This document shows, piece after piece, positions 30,638-42,640 of a stretch of 64,000 nt of DNA. The notes beneath the pieces were generated by a model. That model saw only the letters and a list, made by a program, of their open reading frames with translations, searched no databases and was not told where the DNA came from. The stretch's first letter is position 1. The number at the start of each line of letters is the position of its first letter. The position numbers were made by a program, and so were the translations under genes. The stretch comes from Imbricaverruca yamaguchii (taxonomy: Eukaryota > Arthropoda > Thecostraca > Neoverrucidae), in contig JAOTOL010001325.1 in NCBI GenBank assembly GCA_034440575.1, positions 186,001-250,000 on the forward strand, written 5' to 3'.

Positions 30638-32302
30638 GAACGGCCCGGTTAGTTTTGTGCTCATGATGCTCATTGCATGGAGAACTACCCGTGACAATTT
30701 TTAAGTGAATCTGTAGAATCTGCCCGTCTTTGATATCAGGCGAATATCAAATTATGTGTGGATATATATGTCCCTAATTTGACGAAAGTGCCTGCGATCG
30801 GCAAGGCACACTCGCGCAGGTTGTGCCATCATCATTCCCCGCGGCACCTTCGGGCCCGGATATCTAATGACGTTCGGTATCTGGGACCTGGGCTGATGAT
30901 TAGGCTTCGCGTGACAGCTTCGTTGCCTTAGAAATCGTTTGTTTAGGAATATCCCTTATAGTCTAGATTTGTCGAATCTGAGAGCGTCGTGTGGCTTAAA
31001 GCATACGGAATTCGAATTATTACCCACTACGTCAGAGAAAATACAATGAATGGTCGTAATGTACGCAAATTATGCAGTGCTGCTACATTTTTCCTAAGCG
31101 TCCCTATGTTCTTCCCTTAGCTAATATGTTATAATTTTTAACTCCACAATGAGGAAGCTAGGAATTCGGCTTGAAAAACTTAACGGCCGGGTGAGACCAG
31201 ACCAGGTCTGGCCTGGCCTGGTCTGGTTTGCTGGGAAAATGAGCTGTCAAGCTGTCAGATTAGATCGGACTTGGGCTTGGATGCTTCCGGAACCTGCGAT
31301 GCGTAGGTGCGGTCCGTGGCATCCAAATGAGGTGAGGCAGAAAAAGTCGCCGGATTTCGACCAGTATTTTAGTATTTGATATAATAAGTACCCATTATTA
31401 TTGTGTGGTAGGATGAGTATCAACAACTCAATTTGGCGCTGCAAAATTCCAAACCTATCACCATCATTCCAAAGCCCGTGGATTTCAGCCCTATCCCTCC
31501 TGCTCAAGTGCTTTCGAAATTGTCTGGAAGTTTTCAAATATAGAATGGGGGGAAATAAAATCATATATTCATATATTATTGAGGTTGTTATACATGTCCA
31601 TTTCATAAGCCGACATGGCTGGCATGCACACACTCACATATATGGTATATATTATCATTATTATATTATTTATATACATAATTATTATCATTGTTGTTCT
31701 TATTATTATTATTATTGATTATTTTGATGCAAAACACATGAAGTTACTGGGAAGCCCCACATCAATCGAGTGCATGCTCAATGGTACCCCACGCTAAAAG
31801 TATAAATTATTAGTGCACAAGGCTAACATTGAGGGGACACTTGCCCTTCAAAAATATACAAAAAGAACACCCCTGGTCTAGACGTATATGAATGAAAAAT
31901 GGAAATAAATCCTGAAAGCCAGCTGCAGGCTCCGTATCTGCACATAGGTGATAAAGGCGTGCTATTCCAACCAGTATAGGCGCATCCGCCGGTAGCCTAA
32001 ATATAATGTTGGCGCCTTTTCCTTGCCGGATGGGTTCCACCTTCCCATGGGAGCACATGCCCCCAGTACCCCCACCCAGTGTTGGATTTTCACTTTTCGG
32101 TCTTGGATTCGGAGTATATAATTTTTTGGCTTGCCAAAGTATGGAGTGTATAATCATGAGAAGCACTATGTTATATGGTGTATAATTTCCCAGTTTGCCA
32201 AATTATGGGGTGTATATTGAAGCACCAAGTAACTGAGTATATGCATTTTATAAATAACGAAGTGTATACATTTTGAAAAATGCTGTGATGTTTTCTGGAA
32301 TG
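30638..32302. other. No gene recognised
   Basis: The sequence is of mixed composition. GGTCTGGCCTGG-type words lie at about 31190-31230, and an ATT-rich run (TTATTATTATTATTATTG) lies at 31697-31715. No domain, terminal repeat or RNA gene was identified. Confidence 0.45.
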
Positions 32303-32312
32303 AAGAATAAAA
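32303..32312. repeat. Target-site duplication of SINE B copy 1, left
   Basis: AAGAATAAAA, repeated at 32479-32488. Confidence 0.75.
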
Positions 32313-32478
32313 ACCCAGGGGCCTCGGTAGCTTAGATGGCGGAGCGTGGGACTCGAATATCGCGGCCGGCGGCATTTGCAGAGTCCACCCACGACCAATC
32401 GGTGTGATATAGGTTGGCGACGCTATACAACCTTGCGGTTGAATGCGTTGTAAAGTAACCCGATAATTTTTATTATTC
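32313..32478 (+). mobile_element. tRNA-derived SINE (family B), copy 1
   Basis: The head resembles a tRNA with a degenerate box A (TCGGTAGCTTAGATGGCGGAG). The body GAGTCCACCCACGACCAATC, GGTTGGCGACGCTAT and GCGGTTGAATGCGT matches copy 2 at 37082-37255. It is bounded by AAGAATAAAA at 32303-32312 and 32479-32488, a 10-bp target duplication. Confidence 0.82.
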
Positions 32479-32488
32479 AAGAATAAAA
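32479..32488. repeat. Target-site duplication of SINE B copy 1, right
   Basis: AAGAATAAAA, the second copy of 32303-32312. Confidence 0.75.
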
Positions 32489-32489
32489 C

Positions 32490-35400
32490 ACCTTCAAGTC
32501 ATTTGTTAGGTTCTTATCATAGTGTCTCACAGACAACCAGATGGGGTCCACCACACATCGTCGTCTGAAGTCATCCACGTTACGTGAATGACTTATAAGG
32601 CAACTTCCTGAGCAATGGTAGAGAAAATAATCACAAAAGTATACTTATTCGATTTCAACCAAGTTCATATATCAATACCTGCCACTCCTAGCATACCAAC
32701 ACCGCACAACTAATACAAATTCACAACATACCGCGAGAGCAGGACGTTCGTGCACCGACTGGGTCTAAAATGGGAGGGTCTAAAATGTTACTTCGGGATA
32801 TGGGTTTCGGAATATATAATGGTTTAAGGAAAGTTATACTAAAACAATCCGTCTAAAATATTTTATTCTGTCGACGATTAAATTTTCTTTCATTCAAATG
32901 AGATAGCTGAAAAATATTCCAGTCAATTCTTATTAATATTAAATATATTTCGATGCACTTTTTGGTTCATGTCTGGAATGCTTAGTGGAAGCAAGGAAGG
33001 ACTTGGAAGGCTGAAAAGCGACTAGACGGGCGGGCAAATTGCCGCTGGAAAACAGACTATCGTCACGGACAAGCGGAAATTAGCGTCTTATTTCGCACCA
33101 TGATTGCTATGAAATACCAAAAATTGAAAATAAGGTAAAGGAAACTGCCAAGAGAATTACAGGGAACTTTTTCTCAATTAATAATAATCAGGATTATGGG
33201 AAGAAATTAATCATTGGATCAGAATGAGGTTTATAAGAGTGTAGAGGATTAGGTCAACACACGTAAATCTGAATTTGTCCGGAGTGGGGAAACCTCGCGG
33301 TCGGAGTGGCATGAATACAACTATTCCCGCTTGTTGATGAAATTCGGAAACAATATAAGTCATGAAATCGAAAGAAGGTGAAATGTCTGGTTCTATGGAT
33401 CTTTATTTTGGAGCAAAGTGTTACCAGGTTTTAGGAACGTTTTGGTACCATTACGGCAATTTTCATGGGGAAAATCCTCCAGATATCTTTTATGTATATC
33501 GCTCCTGACTGCTTAATAATATAAATATGAAAGGTTTTATCCATCCCAATTGATGCAGAACATATCATTCTCCAAGGAACCAAGAAGAAATGCATTATCC
33601 ATGGCTTTTCGTGGCAATGGTTTAAATAGCTCCGGCCGGAGTGGGAGACGGAGAGCGGTGAACTCATTGAATCCAAGAACGGATCATCCTACGCGGTCGG
33701 GCTGGTAAAGGTGAATTTCTATATTTGGTAAGCGGAGCGTAGTGGTTTTTTTTTATTCAACGAAGGATTTTCTTTAAAGCTCTTCGCTGGAATTGACTGC
33801 GTGTTTGGCTCGAGGTATGAGAGTTTGTAATATCTGACTTTGTGGGTACCTACCTACTTACCTATATCAAATATCTTCGCGGTAATTCGAGTTATTAATT
33901 TGGAAAAACCAAAGCTGTAAGCTTGTGTTGTGTGACGGGATATTTGCAGATAATACAAGGTGCAGGACATGATAATATTAATTGCTGCGATGTTTTGCCC
34001 ACAAGCGTAGTAATGAACAAAACTAATTGCTTTTATTTTGTCTGGAAAATCCTGTTTTCACTTCCCACATTTTGAAGCGTGAATGTTTTTCTTTCAAAAT
34101 GGGGGCTGGGCCTCTTCAGTGCACATTGACTGCAGATATTATAGATATGCATGCATTCAAACATTATTTGTGCATTCATGATATGTTCAGGGAATTGTTA
34201 GGTGCATCCTGTCTCCATTGAATGCCATTATACTTTTAACATTTCTGGTCTCTGTCTTTCTGAATGGACAAATTTGCAATTTAAGGTGATTTGATTTCTT
34301 GAAATTTAGTTTGTGTGCAATGATTATGAATGTGTTCATAATGTAGGTACTTACATGATGCGACCACACATTTTTTTGGCAAGTGCAGTTGGGTAGCAAA
34401 ATGACACCAAAAAAAGTTTCTTGAGTTTGGTTGGGAAATATACCATGAAATGTAATGTTAAAAATGAAGAAAAAGCTGCAGCCTAACTGGATGCAAGAAA
34501 GCCTTTTTAAATATAAATTTTCCAAGCAATTTTTTCCTTCCAAAAATCAAAAGTAAATGGCCTATTTTAACCAAACAGCCTATGCTAGCCTGAGTGTTTT
34601 TTGTTCAATTGAAAAACTTCTTTTTTATAATCCTGAATGATTCCAAAAGGAATTTGATAAATGGATAACTTACAAAAAAATGTAGCATAACTTAGCCAAA
34701 CCTAATACCTTTGTATGCTTCATGGAGGTAAAATGTGTGTAAAACATGTGTGGAAAAGTAATAGTGCCCATGAAAATTCCTATGCTGTGGCAAAACATGG
34801 CTCATATCCACCAGTATTTTGGGGATTTGGGGAAAGTGCTACACTTTGTGGCTTACCAGTTGTGTGGATGCCACTCTAGCTCTTGGTGTTCATCCACACA
34901 TTCTTCTGGGCACATCTGGACTCTGTTCTAAGGTTTGTCCACAAATGGAGAACATACACATGAATGCATTGGTGGCTGTTTATTAATTCACCTGCACTTC
35001 ACCAGATATCACACATACACAAATGGAATGTTATGGAATGATATGGAAGATGGAATGTTATGAAATGTGGAATGTTCAGTGGCATTAAGATCATATTCAG
35101 CTGCAGTGATCCATATTTTGCCATCCATTGACATCTGTTGTACTTGTGCATGCTAGCAAACTGATATTCTTCCAATCTGGCTGGCATCTCATTTTCGGCT
35201 CCACTCCTGCCTCCTCTTGGAATGTGCCTACATATGACCCGAAATAACAAATGTGTATTATCCTCAATTATACTGGAAACTTTATGTGGTAGGGGACCCA
35301 GTATGACTGAATCTTCCTCTCCACCCAAGTTATCATTATTGTATAATGATATCTAGCTGTCTTGCTAGTTAAGCATGTCTTCATCCAGCAATTCAAGGAG

Positions 35401-36460
35401 TGTATTTTTTTGCGGAGTGTATAATTCTTTGGATTGCAAAAGTTCCAAAAAGGGCCACATTTCCAACGCTGCCCCCACCCCTGTTTACACCGAGTGGGGA
35501 GGAATTATGTTGCAATAGTTATCTCTTACTTGCTCCCACCCTTCCTTCCCGGCCGTGATCTTTACTTGGCCTGTCTCATCATACTGCTACTACCCGTGAC
35601 ACCGCGCGATCCATGCGGCACTTGACATGAATGCAGTCAGCGTCGGTTGAAGCGAAAAATCCTAGTGTTATGGAAAATACGGCTCATATCTATGGACAAA
35701 ATTCTTCAAGCCTTCAAATGAACCCGATTTTACCCCATTTCGATGGTGTTTAAGATAGGAAATGTCGTGTGGAATACACGGAAGTTTCGCTGGAGCGCCT
35801 ACGGGACTGAGCAATTGTCTAGACCACGTGACGCCGCCGATTGTCAAACGATATTTGAGGGCCCCTGCCTACCCTGCGCTTGTTATGAAACAAAAAATCA
35901 CTATATGACGAAATGTGCGAGAGGCTGGCCTCTGCCGACCGGTGGTAGAGCTGTTTGGAAGCTGAGATGCAAAAGATGTGAACGTAAATGAACTTCAATT
36001 TTCAACATAATTATGATTCACCAATACATATTTGTTTCAGGTTTTTCAAGTTTGCTATTTTCCAGTGGATGAAAGCATCATTTTATGAAAATAACATACC
36101 ACAATATTTCCCAGCTCTACTCAAGTGAGGCAGTGCCTTAGTGACTTACATGGGCCGACCGCTCCTGACGATACGGACACCGGGTCCCGCGAGAATGCTT
36201 AAACTCACTAACGTAGATGATTCACCAATGCCAAAAGTGACGGTTCATAACGCACCAGACAACTTGCCTCACTAATTCACACAGTCCGCACTCCATAAAT
36301 ATGCATATTGGAGGGATCTGACCGAACAATGAAAGGGCTGAAACCCTCCAGGGGTAAAACTCCACCCATGCGGCGAGCTTTACGCCTGTTGGTGTGCTAG
36401 GTTTGCAGACATGCTTTCCCAAACTAAACATCGTAAGAGCTGCGTTGGATACAGTGCTGA
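32490..36460. other. About 4 kb with no gene recognised
   Basis: The region is AT-rich, with short open frames that resemble nothing known. A TACCTACCTACTTACCTA patch lies near 33847. The segment 36113-36180 (CAGCTCTACTCAAGTGAGG, then GTGCCTTAGTGACTTA) is similar to 1075-1145, so an unclassified dispersed repeat is present there. Confidence 0.45.
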
Positions 36461-36463
36461 CAA

Positions 36464-36845
36464 ATTACAACCAGCTGCGTTCGCGGGGACAATGCTGCAG
36501 TCACAGCTAGCTATGTTGGTGGTGGCAATGCTGCAGTTGCAGCCAGCTGCGTTGACGGTGGCAACGCTGCAGTTACTGTCAGCTGCGTTGGCGGTGGCAA
36601 CGCTGCAATTACTGTCAGCTCCGTTGGCGGTGGCAACGCTGCAGTTACTGTCAGCTCCGTTGGCGGTGGCAATGCTGCAGTTGCGGCCAGCTGCGTTCAT
36701 AGCCAGCTGCGTTTATAGCCAGCTGCGTTGACGGTGGCAATGCTGCAGTTATAGCCAGCTGCGTTTATAGCCAGCTGCGTTGACGGTGGCAATGCTACAG
36801 TTACTGTCAGCTGCGTTGACGGTGGCAACGTTGCACATCGGGCGA
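36464..36845. repeat. 36-bp minisatellite
   Basis: Tandem variants of a 36-bp unit (for example TCAGCTCCGTTGGCGGTGGC then AACGCTGCAGTTACTG). Roughly ten copies are present, including shorter derivatives with a TTATAGCCAGCTGCG spacer. Because the unit is a multiple of three and lacks stops, long frames stay open on both strands; I do not regard them as genes. Confidence 0.88.
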
Positions 36846-37081
36846 GCATTGGGGCTTAAAGCCGACCAAATGGATACACTGCACCGTCTCCCACGTGCGG
36901 TGCGATTGTGTGGTTCGTTTCCTTTACCCTCTCTGGACGAATTGCAACTTGACGACCGAAAAGGCTGGTAATGTTCCATAACAGAACCTCGTTATACTGA
37001 TACTGATAGGAAACTTAACTGACAACACCGATAAACTTTGTCCCAGTCTGTGTTCTGGCGAAAAGCGTGGGGGGAGGGTGA

Positions 37082-37255
37082 GGGCGGTAGCTCAGTTGGT
37101 AGAGCATCGGGCTCTTGATCGCAAAATTTGTTGGTTCGAATCTCACAACCGACGGCATTACCGAGTCCATCCGCAACCAATCGGCGTGAGAGGTTGGCGA
37201 CGCTATATGGCTTAGTGGTTGAATGCGTCGTAAAAATCCCCAGGGTTTTTCTTCT
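37082..37255 (+). mobile_element. tRNA-derived SINE (family B), copy 2
   Basis: The head is Lys-tRNA-like: box A TAGCTCAGTTGGTAGAGC, then CATCGGGCTCTTGATC (CTT at the anticodon position) and box B GGTTCGAATC. The acceptor stem does not pair, so it is not a tRNA gene. The body TCCATCCGCAACCAATCGG, GGTTGGCGACGCTAT and GTTGAATGCGTCGT matches copy 1. No clear target duplication was found. Confidence 0.85.
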
Positions 37256-37441
37256 TGCGAGATGCATGCTGCTGGACAGCACACCAGCGGCGTAGTACGC
37301 GCGCCGAAGCGTATCAAAAATTTAGTAGAGGGTTGGGCAGCTGACATCAGTAGCAGGCGATCTCCAGGAATGCCTACGAAGGATGAGACAGCTCTGAATG
37401 TGCTTTGAGTTGAGACGAGAAGGCTCGGAGTCGGGTTCGAG

Positions 37442-37720
37442 TTGGGCTTTGTCGACTTGGATCGGGTCGCATCGGAACAGAGCGAGTCGGGTCGGGTCGG
37501 GTCGGGTCGGGTCAGGTCGGGTTGGGTCGGATCGGGTCGGGTCGGGTCGGGTCGGATCTTGTCGGGTCGGATCGGGGTCATGGTCTGGTCTGGTCTAGTC
37601 TGGTCTGATCTGGTCTGGTCAGGTCAGGTCAGGTCGGATCGGTCGGGTCAGACGGGACGGCTCGGGTCGAGTCTGATCAGATCGAATCATCTAAGGTCGG
37701 GCCGAATCAAACATCAAACC
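37442..37720. repeat. (GGGTC)n-type low-complexity array
   Basis: Tracts of GTCGG/GGGTC 5-mers run from about 37485 to 37575, followed by GGTCTGGTCTGGTC and GGTCAGGTCAGGTC tracts. Imperfect outside the core. Confidence 0.92.
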
Positions 37721-38265
37721 ATACCAAGTTTATTACGTCTTGGGCAAGCACGCCTGTTAGGTTTAGCAAAACCAAGCAGCAAACATGAACAGTTATTGCG
37801 TCTGACTCATACCGCAAGTTCGTTGCTAAGTGCACATTATAGTAGGAATGAAAACATTCATTTATTTATTCACTAGTTCGAATTTACACTAAGTAGGCAG
37901 AGCTTGAACATTGTCATGGGAACAACCAAGATGGCAGATAGCAGCCCGTTTCTCGATAACGCAAAGGTAAACAATTACACTTCTTTGTCAACCCAATCGC
38001 CATTTACGTTTTACAGCAAAACGTGAATCTCCTAGACGCTTGTTGTAGCTGGCATGCCTAAAAAATATCGGTCAACCTCCGACATTGAAATATTTCCATG
38101 CAGAAAGCTCATTCCCTTAACTGTTATTTCAAACTAATGAACGTCACCTTTGACAGAATCGCATGCATATTCAACATAAATTGCAGACATGTCACCAGTG
38201 ACCGCGTTCGGTAGAGGGTTCGTCGTGGTGCGAGAACAGCTCTGGGAATGCGCTCCCGCTATTTA
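37721..38265. other. No gene; candidate 3' end of the receptor transcript
   Basis: I see no coding sequence. On the minus strand AATAAATAAA (plus 37861-37870) could act as a poly(A) signal for the dopamine receptor gene, about 1.2 kb beyond its stop codon. This is speculative. Confidence 0.25.
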
Positions 38266-38269
38266 TATC

Positions 38270-38425
38270 GATTGCCGGTGCTGAGTATCCCGGTGCCGCC
38301 CAAGTAGACTGGGTGCTAGTGATGAGTAGCCCGGCTGCTGGCGATGAGTAGCCCGGCTGTTGGCAATGTGTAGCCCGGCTACTCATGCTGTGCAACCCGG
38401 CTGCTGGTGTTGAGCAGCCTGGCTA
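38270..38425. repeat. ~22-bp degenerate minisatellite
   Basis: About five to six variants of GATGAGTAGCCCGGCTGCTGGC follow one another. They are diverged. Confidence 0.75.
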
Positions 38426-38479
38426 CTGGTAAGACACTCGTCGAGCCATACCGAATGTATTGGTAGCGCAGTCACAGGG

Positions 38480-38870
38480 TTCAGGAGGTGGTGGGGCACG
38501 GGGCGGGCGGGAGTACGCCGGGGCTCGAACGGAACCCCGACGTCACTCGGTCTGGGGCTCGGGCCGAGTCCGGCGGACCCAGACCGGGGCTCGTGGGGAG
38601 TCCGGCGGACTCGGCCACCACACGCCTGCCGACTGAGGACGCGCGGTCGGCGCCGGAGGATTCCCGGCGGCGCGTTTGATTTGATTCGTGCGGGATGCGA
38701 CGGCACCTTTGTACAGTCTCCAACACACGCAGATGCAGACTGTCGCCGCGACGGCGTCTGTCGCCGGAGCACGTAACTCGCACTACTCGCTGCGCACGCG
38801 CGCGCCGCGTGTCAAAATAGGTGCCTCCGCTCGGCTCTCGATAACACACTTACGTATAGGCTAACTCTAC
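38480..38870. other. GC-rich, CpG-dense segment without a recognised gene
   Basis: Contains a diverged direct duplication of GGGGCTCG...AGTCCGGCGGA (about 38551-38575 and 38585-38610). Several frames are open because of composition, but none resembles a known protein. It lies just downstream of the receptor's stop codon (minus strand), possibly in its 3' untranslated region. Confidence 0.5.
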
Positions 38871-38895
38871 TTTTGTACACGCTACGCGCAGGCAT

Positions 38896-38946
<51 letters not shown>
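38896..38946. repeat. (CA)n microsatellite
   Basis: About 25 perfect CA units followed by CATA variants to about 38990. Confidence 0.97.
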
Positions 38947-38950
<4 letters not shown>

Positions 38951-39075
38951 TACATTCATACATACATGGACACACATACATGCATACACAAGCACTCATC
39001 ACACTGAGAGGACCGAACGTCCGACGCAGAGGATACGTTCCATTCCGGCTGGGTCACGACCCGGTCACCGCCTGG

Positions 39076-39296
39076 TTACGCCCGAGCCCGACAACCGAGC
39101 AGCCTCTTGAAGGCCTTGCGGAACTCGAGGTTGAAAATGGTGTAGATGACAGGATTGGCGAAGCTGTTCATGTAGCCGATCCAGGTGGTGAAGAAGAAGG
39201 CCATCAGTCCGGGACTGAAGTCTGAGCCCAGCTTCATGCATATCGCGTCCACCACATTGCACGTGAAGAAGGGCACCCAGCAGATGAGGAACACGC
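39076..39296 (-). CDS. Dopamine D2-like receptor, last coding exon (TM6-TM7-C-terminus)
   Basis: This exon encodes the end of a rhodopsin-family receptor that in other animals binds dopamine and inhibits adenylyl cyclase through Gi/o. A minus-strand acceptor CCCACAG precedes GCGTGTTCCTC. The translation has VFLICWVPFFTCNVVDAIC (TM6 with CWxP), then TTWIGYMNSFANPVIYTIFN (TM7 with NPxxY) and EFRKAFKRLLGC, a helix 8 and very short tail typical of D2 receptors. Stop TAA at 39076-39078. The 221-nt exon starts with two bases of a split Gly codon, matching the donor phase at 61997. The (CA)n tract lies in the presumed 3' UTR. Confidence 0.9.
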
Positions 39297-39299
39297 CTG

Positions 39300-40120
39300 T
39301 GGGCACGTTGACGTCACTATATCCTAGGGGCACCACCGTCTTCAGCATGGTCTGGTCCGGAGAGGAACGCATGCACAGGGCTCATGATCACACACTGGTG
39401 TACAGGATCCTCAAGGACGCGTCACGCGACTATAGAGGTGCTTATCGATATACATACACGGTGCACAATATCCACCCTATTTAAAAGTGTCATGACAACC
39501 TAAGGGCTAAAAGATCATTACGTATTCTTTTTGTCCACTTTTTCATGAAGTGGGAAAGGCTGAAATGTACCGAATTCTGTACCACCCTATGCATTTGTTT
39601 GATGTTATTGCAAAATATCTTTATTCAATGAATACATTTAAGTGTCGCAGTGTCAGAGGGTTGGGTCGTTAACTTGCCGTCCTATGGCTTTCTCAGGTAA
39701 CTTCTAAATCGCTTAAGATACCGCTTTGACACGTAGCATATCTTTCGACAATTGATGAGTGCTCATTGCTCCCAGCAAATTGGGTTTTGGCCTGTTAAGA
39801 TTCTAGAGGTCGAATAAATCGAAGTTGTGCCACGATCTCCATCGTTGTATCAGGTGTAATATTTCATTGATTCGCTTGCACCTCCGGCGTTTCCAATTCC
39901 AATACGCTTGGAAATTTGTACACCTTCAGTTCACTTCATTCGACATTAAGTTCGAGTTCATAGCCCGGTGCCCAGCAAATATATCCACCTACTCCTCTAT
40001 CATTTCCCCCCCCTCTCTCTCTCTCTCTCTCTTCGTCTCACTCTCACCAAAGCTCACACTCAACTCACACTCACTCACACTCATATTTGCACTCTCACTC
40101 TCACTCCGTCACTCTCACTC
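39300..40120. other. Intronic DNA, no feature besides a (TC)n run
   Basis: No gene or TE recognised. A CTCTCT run lies at about 40012-40032 and CTCACACTC words at 40040-40125. Confidence 0.5.
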
Positions 40121-40122
40121 TC

Positions 40123-40405
40123 TCTGGGTATGGATGTTTGGGGGAACTTAACCCAGCCAGGGTATGGATGTGTAGCGGGGGTGGGGAGGGGTAGCGACTC
40201 AACTCCAGCCGGAGTATGGATGTGCGTGGCAAATAAACCCCAGTCGGGATGTGGATGTGTGTTGCAATTCAACCCCAGCCGGGGTATGGATGTGTGTGGC
40301 AATTAAACCCCAGCTAGGATATGGATGTGTGTGGCAATTCAACCTCAGACGGGGTATGGACGTGTGCGAGCGAACCAACCCCAGTTGGGGTATGGATGTG
40401 TGTGA
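40123..40405. repeat. ~36-bp minisatellite
   Basis: About seven to eight diverged units built on GGGGTATGGATGTGTGTGGC plus AATTCAACCCCAGCC. Confidence 0.88.
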
Positions 40406-40479
40406 AATTTGTGTGAGACGTGCATAAGACGTGTATGAGCGACTCAAACCGCGTCGTGTCAGGAGAGCTTAGATTAGTT

Positions 40480-40730
40480 GTGACTCCGATTACTACCGGA
40501 GTGGCTCCTTGCTGCCGGGATGGGTCCCTACTACTATTGGTGCTCCCATTATTACCGACTGGGCCACCCGTTACTGCCGGGACGCCTCCCTGTTACTGCC
40601 GGGACATCTTCCCATTGCCACCGGGACGGCTTCCCATTACTACCGGGACGGCTCCCGACAGGGCTCCCGATTACCACCTGCAGGGCTCCCGATTACCACC
40701 GATGCTGCACACTGCTGCCGACACGACGAC
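40480..40730. repeat. ~21-bp degenerate minisatellite
   Basis: Repeats of CTCCCATTACTACCGGGACGG with variable spacing and substitutions, roughly ten units. Open frames here come from the repeat. Confidence 0.78.
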
Positions 40731-41510
40731 GGCTCGCCTCTGGCCGACTCCTGCGCACATCGTGCTGCGAGTTGGCGACTTATCCGGTGCTGAGTCGGCG
40801 TGGCGACTGGTCTTATCGGAAATTGTATCAGACAGGCTTGCCGCGGAGATATTGCAAGCCGAACATCAGTCCCGCATTGCTGGTGTATTCAAAATCGACC
40901 AGCCATATAACTGTTCCAAATATCTGCATGCCAAGTGCAGCCAGCGTAATCTACATAGCGTAAGTACCTGGACAGTGGCTGGCAAGCTTTGCTCCATCGT
41001 CTGATTTGGTGGATTCTGCCCTGCCTGTATATTATTATCTGTTAAGCTCACTGCGCTGACACTAGTCACTCACCCGCACAGTTTCTTTTTTTTGCGAATA
41101 AAATCGACGTTGTCTAACACGATTGTGTGATGGCAAGTTATAAGTAATGATTTGGCCGATCCCACCAGGTTAGCAAGTTGTAGTACTTCGCTACTTGCCA
41201 TTTTGAAATTCGATAATTTACCTAAAATATACAGAAGGACTTAGGATGAATATGTTGAAGACATAAACACTGATAAGTACGACTAAATGTTCACAACTAT
41301 TATGTGTCAAATTATTTATGCTGCTTGCAGGGGTATAATGGTGAGATGGACAGGTACAGATGGGGAATTTAGTGGCATTTGGAATATGCATAGTTTATAT
41401 GTTAAGTTATCTGTAACAAAAATAGGTTCGCAAACTGACTCAGATGTTCTGTGTACCACATAATAATGTACACTACTCAAAGCTAATTTAAGTAAATGGG
41501 AAAGGTAAAA
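40731..41510. other. No gene recognised
   Basis: Mixed AT-rich intronic DNA leading up to the TA at which the mariner element is inserted. Confidence 0.5.
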
Positions 41511-41512
41511 TA

Positions 41513-42467
41513 CAAGGTCTGTCTAAAAACTATTCGACCTTGAATTTTCCTGGGTACGGTGGTGATGCCGAGGCACAGTGGAAGCAGTGCACAGTGGAAT
41601 GAGACAGCTTAATGCGCATGCGTGAATTTTTTTCTCTGCCTGCGAGTGTGTCAGTCACTGCCTACTGGCCGCTGAGTGAGGTGGTCTGATACATGTTCGT
41701 CAGATTGCTGCTGCTGTCGGCGGAACAGAAAGAACACCGTCTTCAGGTTGCACAGGACATGCTGAACACTGCCAGCACTGATCCCGAGTTTCTGAACACC
41801 GTGATAACTGGAGATGAGTCATGGGTGTACGTGTACAACCCGGAAACAAAAGCACAATCGTCGCAATGGAAGCATTCCGCGTCCCCTAGGCCGAAAAAAA
41901 GCGCGACAGGTGTGAAGCAAGACCAAGGTGATGCTAACTGTTTTTTTTTTATATCCGTGGATTTGTGCATCACGAATACGCACCGGAAGGACAAACGGTG
42001 ACAAAATAATACTATCAACAAGTTCTCAAACAACTCCGTGGTGCAGTTCGGCGAAAAAGACGAGACCTCTGGACGGCGAAAAACTGGCAGTTGTATCATC
42101 ACAATGCTCAAGCTAATTCATCGCATCTGACCCAAAATGTCTTGTCGAAACATGGAATTCCAGTCGCTAACCAACCTCCCTGCGCTCCAGACATGGGTCC
42201 TTGCGACTTCTGGTTGTTCCAGAAATTGAAGACGCCATTGACAGGATCCCGTTTTGACAGTAGATAAGAGATAATGCAAAACGCGACGGCGGAGATGAGC
42301 ACCATTCCAATAGAAGCCTTCCAGAAGTGTTTTCGGTAGTGAAAGGATCGGTGGACTAAGTGTGTGCAGGCGCAAGGGGCCTACTTTGAAGGGGATTAGG
42401 GTCCCAAACCCGTCAGGTATGTAATATATTTTTTTTTCTGGCCAAAGGTCGGGTACATTTTAGACAG
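41513..42467 (+). mobile_element. mariner element, internally deleted
   Basis: The left inverted repeat begins CAAGGTCTGTCTAAAAACTA just after a TA (41511-41512). The right one ends GGTACATTTTAGACAG at 42467, lacking the last 6-8 bases and the TA. At 955 bp it is shorter than a typical 1.3-kb mariner because the N-terminal DNA-binding part of the transposase is gone. Its 3' end matches the fragment at 1-91. Confidence 0.9.
41700..42339 (+). pseudogene. mariner transposase, catalytic domain remnant
   Basis: SAEQKEHRLQVAQDMLNTA, DPEFLNTVITGDESWVY (first catalytic Asp in TGDESW) and YNPETKAQSSQWKH match mariner transposases. After frame changes near 41900 and 42000, the sequence reads YHHNAQANSS where HDNAPAH is expected, so the second catalytic Asp is His. 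KHGIPVANQPPCAPDMGPCDFWLFQKLK then supplies the third Asp of the D,D34D signature (CDFWLF). The N-terminal helix-turn-helix domains are absent. It cannot be active. Confidence 0.92.
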
Positions 42468-42640
42468 TTGCCAACCCATTATACCCATAGACAGTTAACC
42501 GATGTGGACGCCTTCGTTCCCGTTTGACGCGATAGCCACTGCCTGTTTCTAGAGACGGCATTCCACGTACCGTCCATCCGACACGTAATATCTCAGGTCG
42601 ACCACTGCTCTGGACCAATGCTGTGCCGTTTCAGAAACAG

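Noticed and set aside
37082..37150. A tRNA-Lys gene
   Set aside because: Box A and B are good, but the acceptor and anticodon stems do not pair and the same body follows at 32313-32478, so it is a SINE head.
38383..38849. Arg/Pro-rich open frames on the minus strand
   Set aside because: They are due to GC-rich composition; several overlapping frames are open and none has a recognisable motif.
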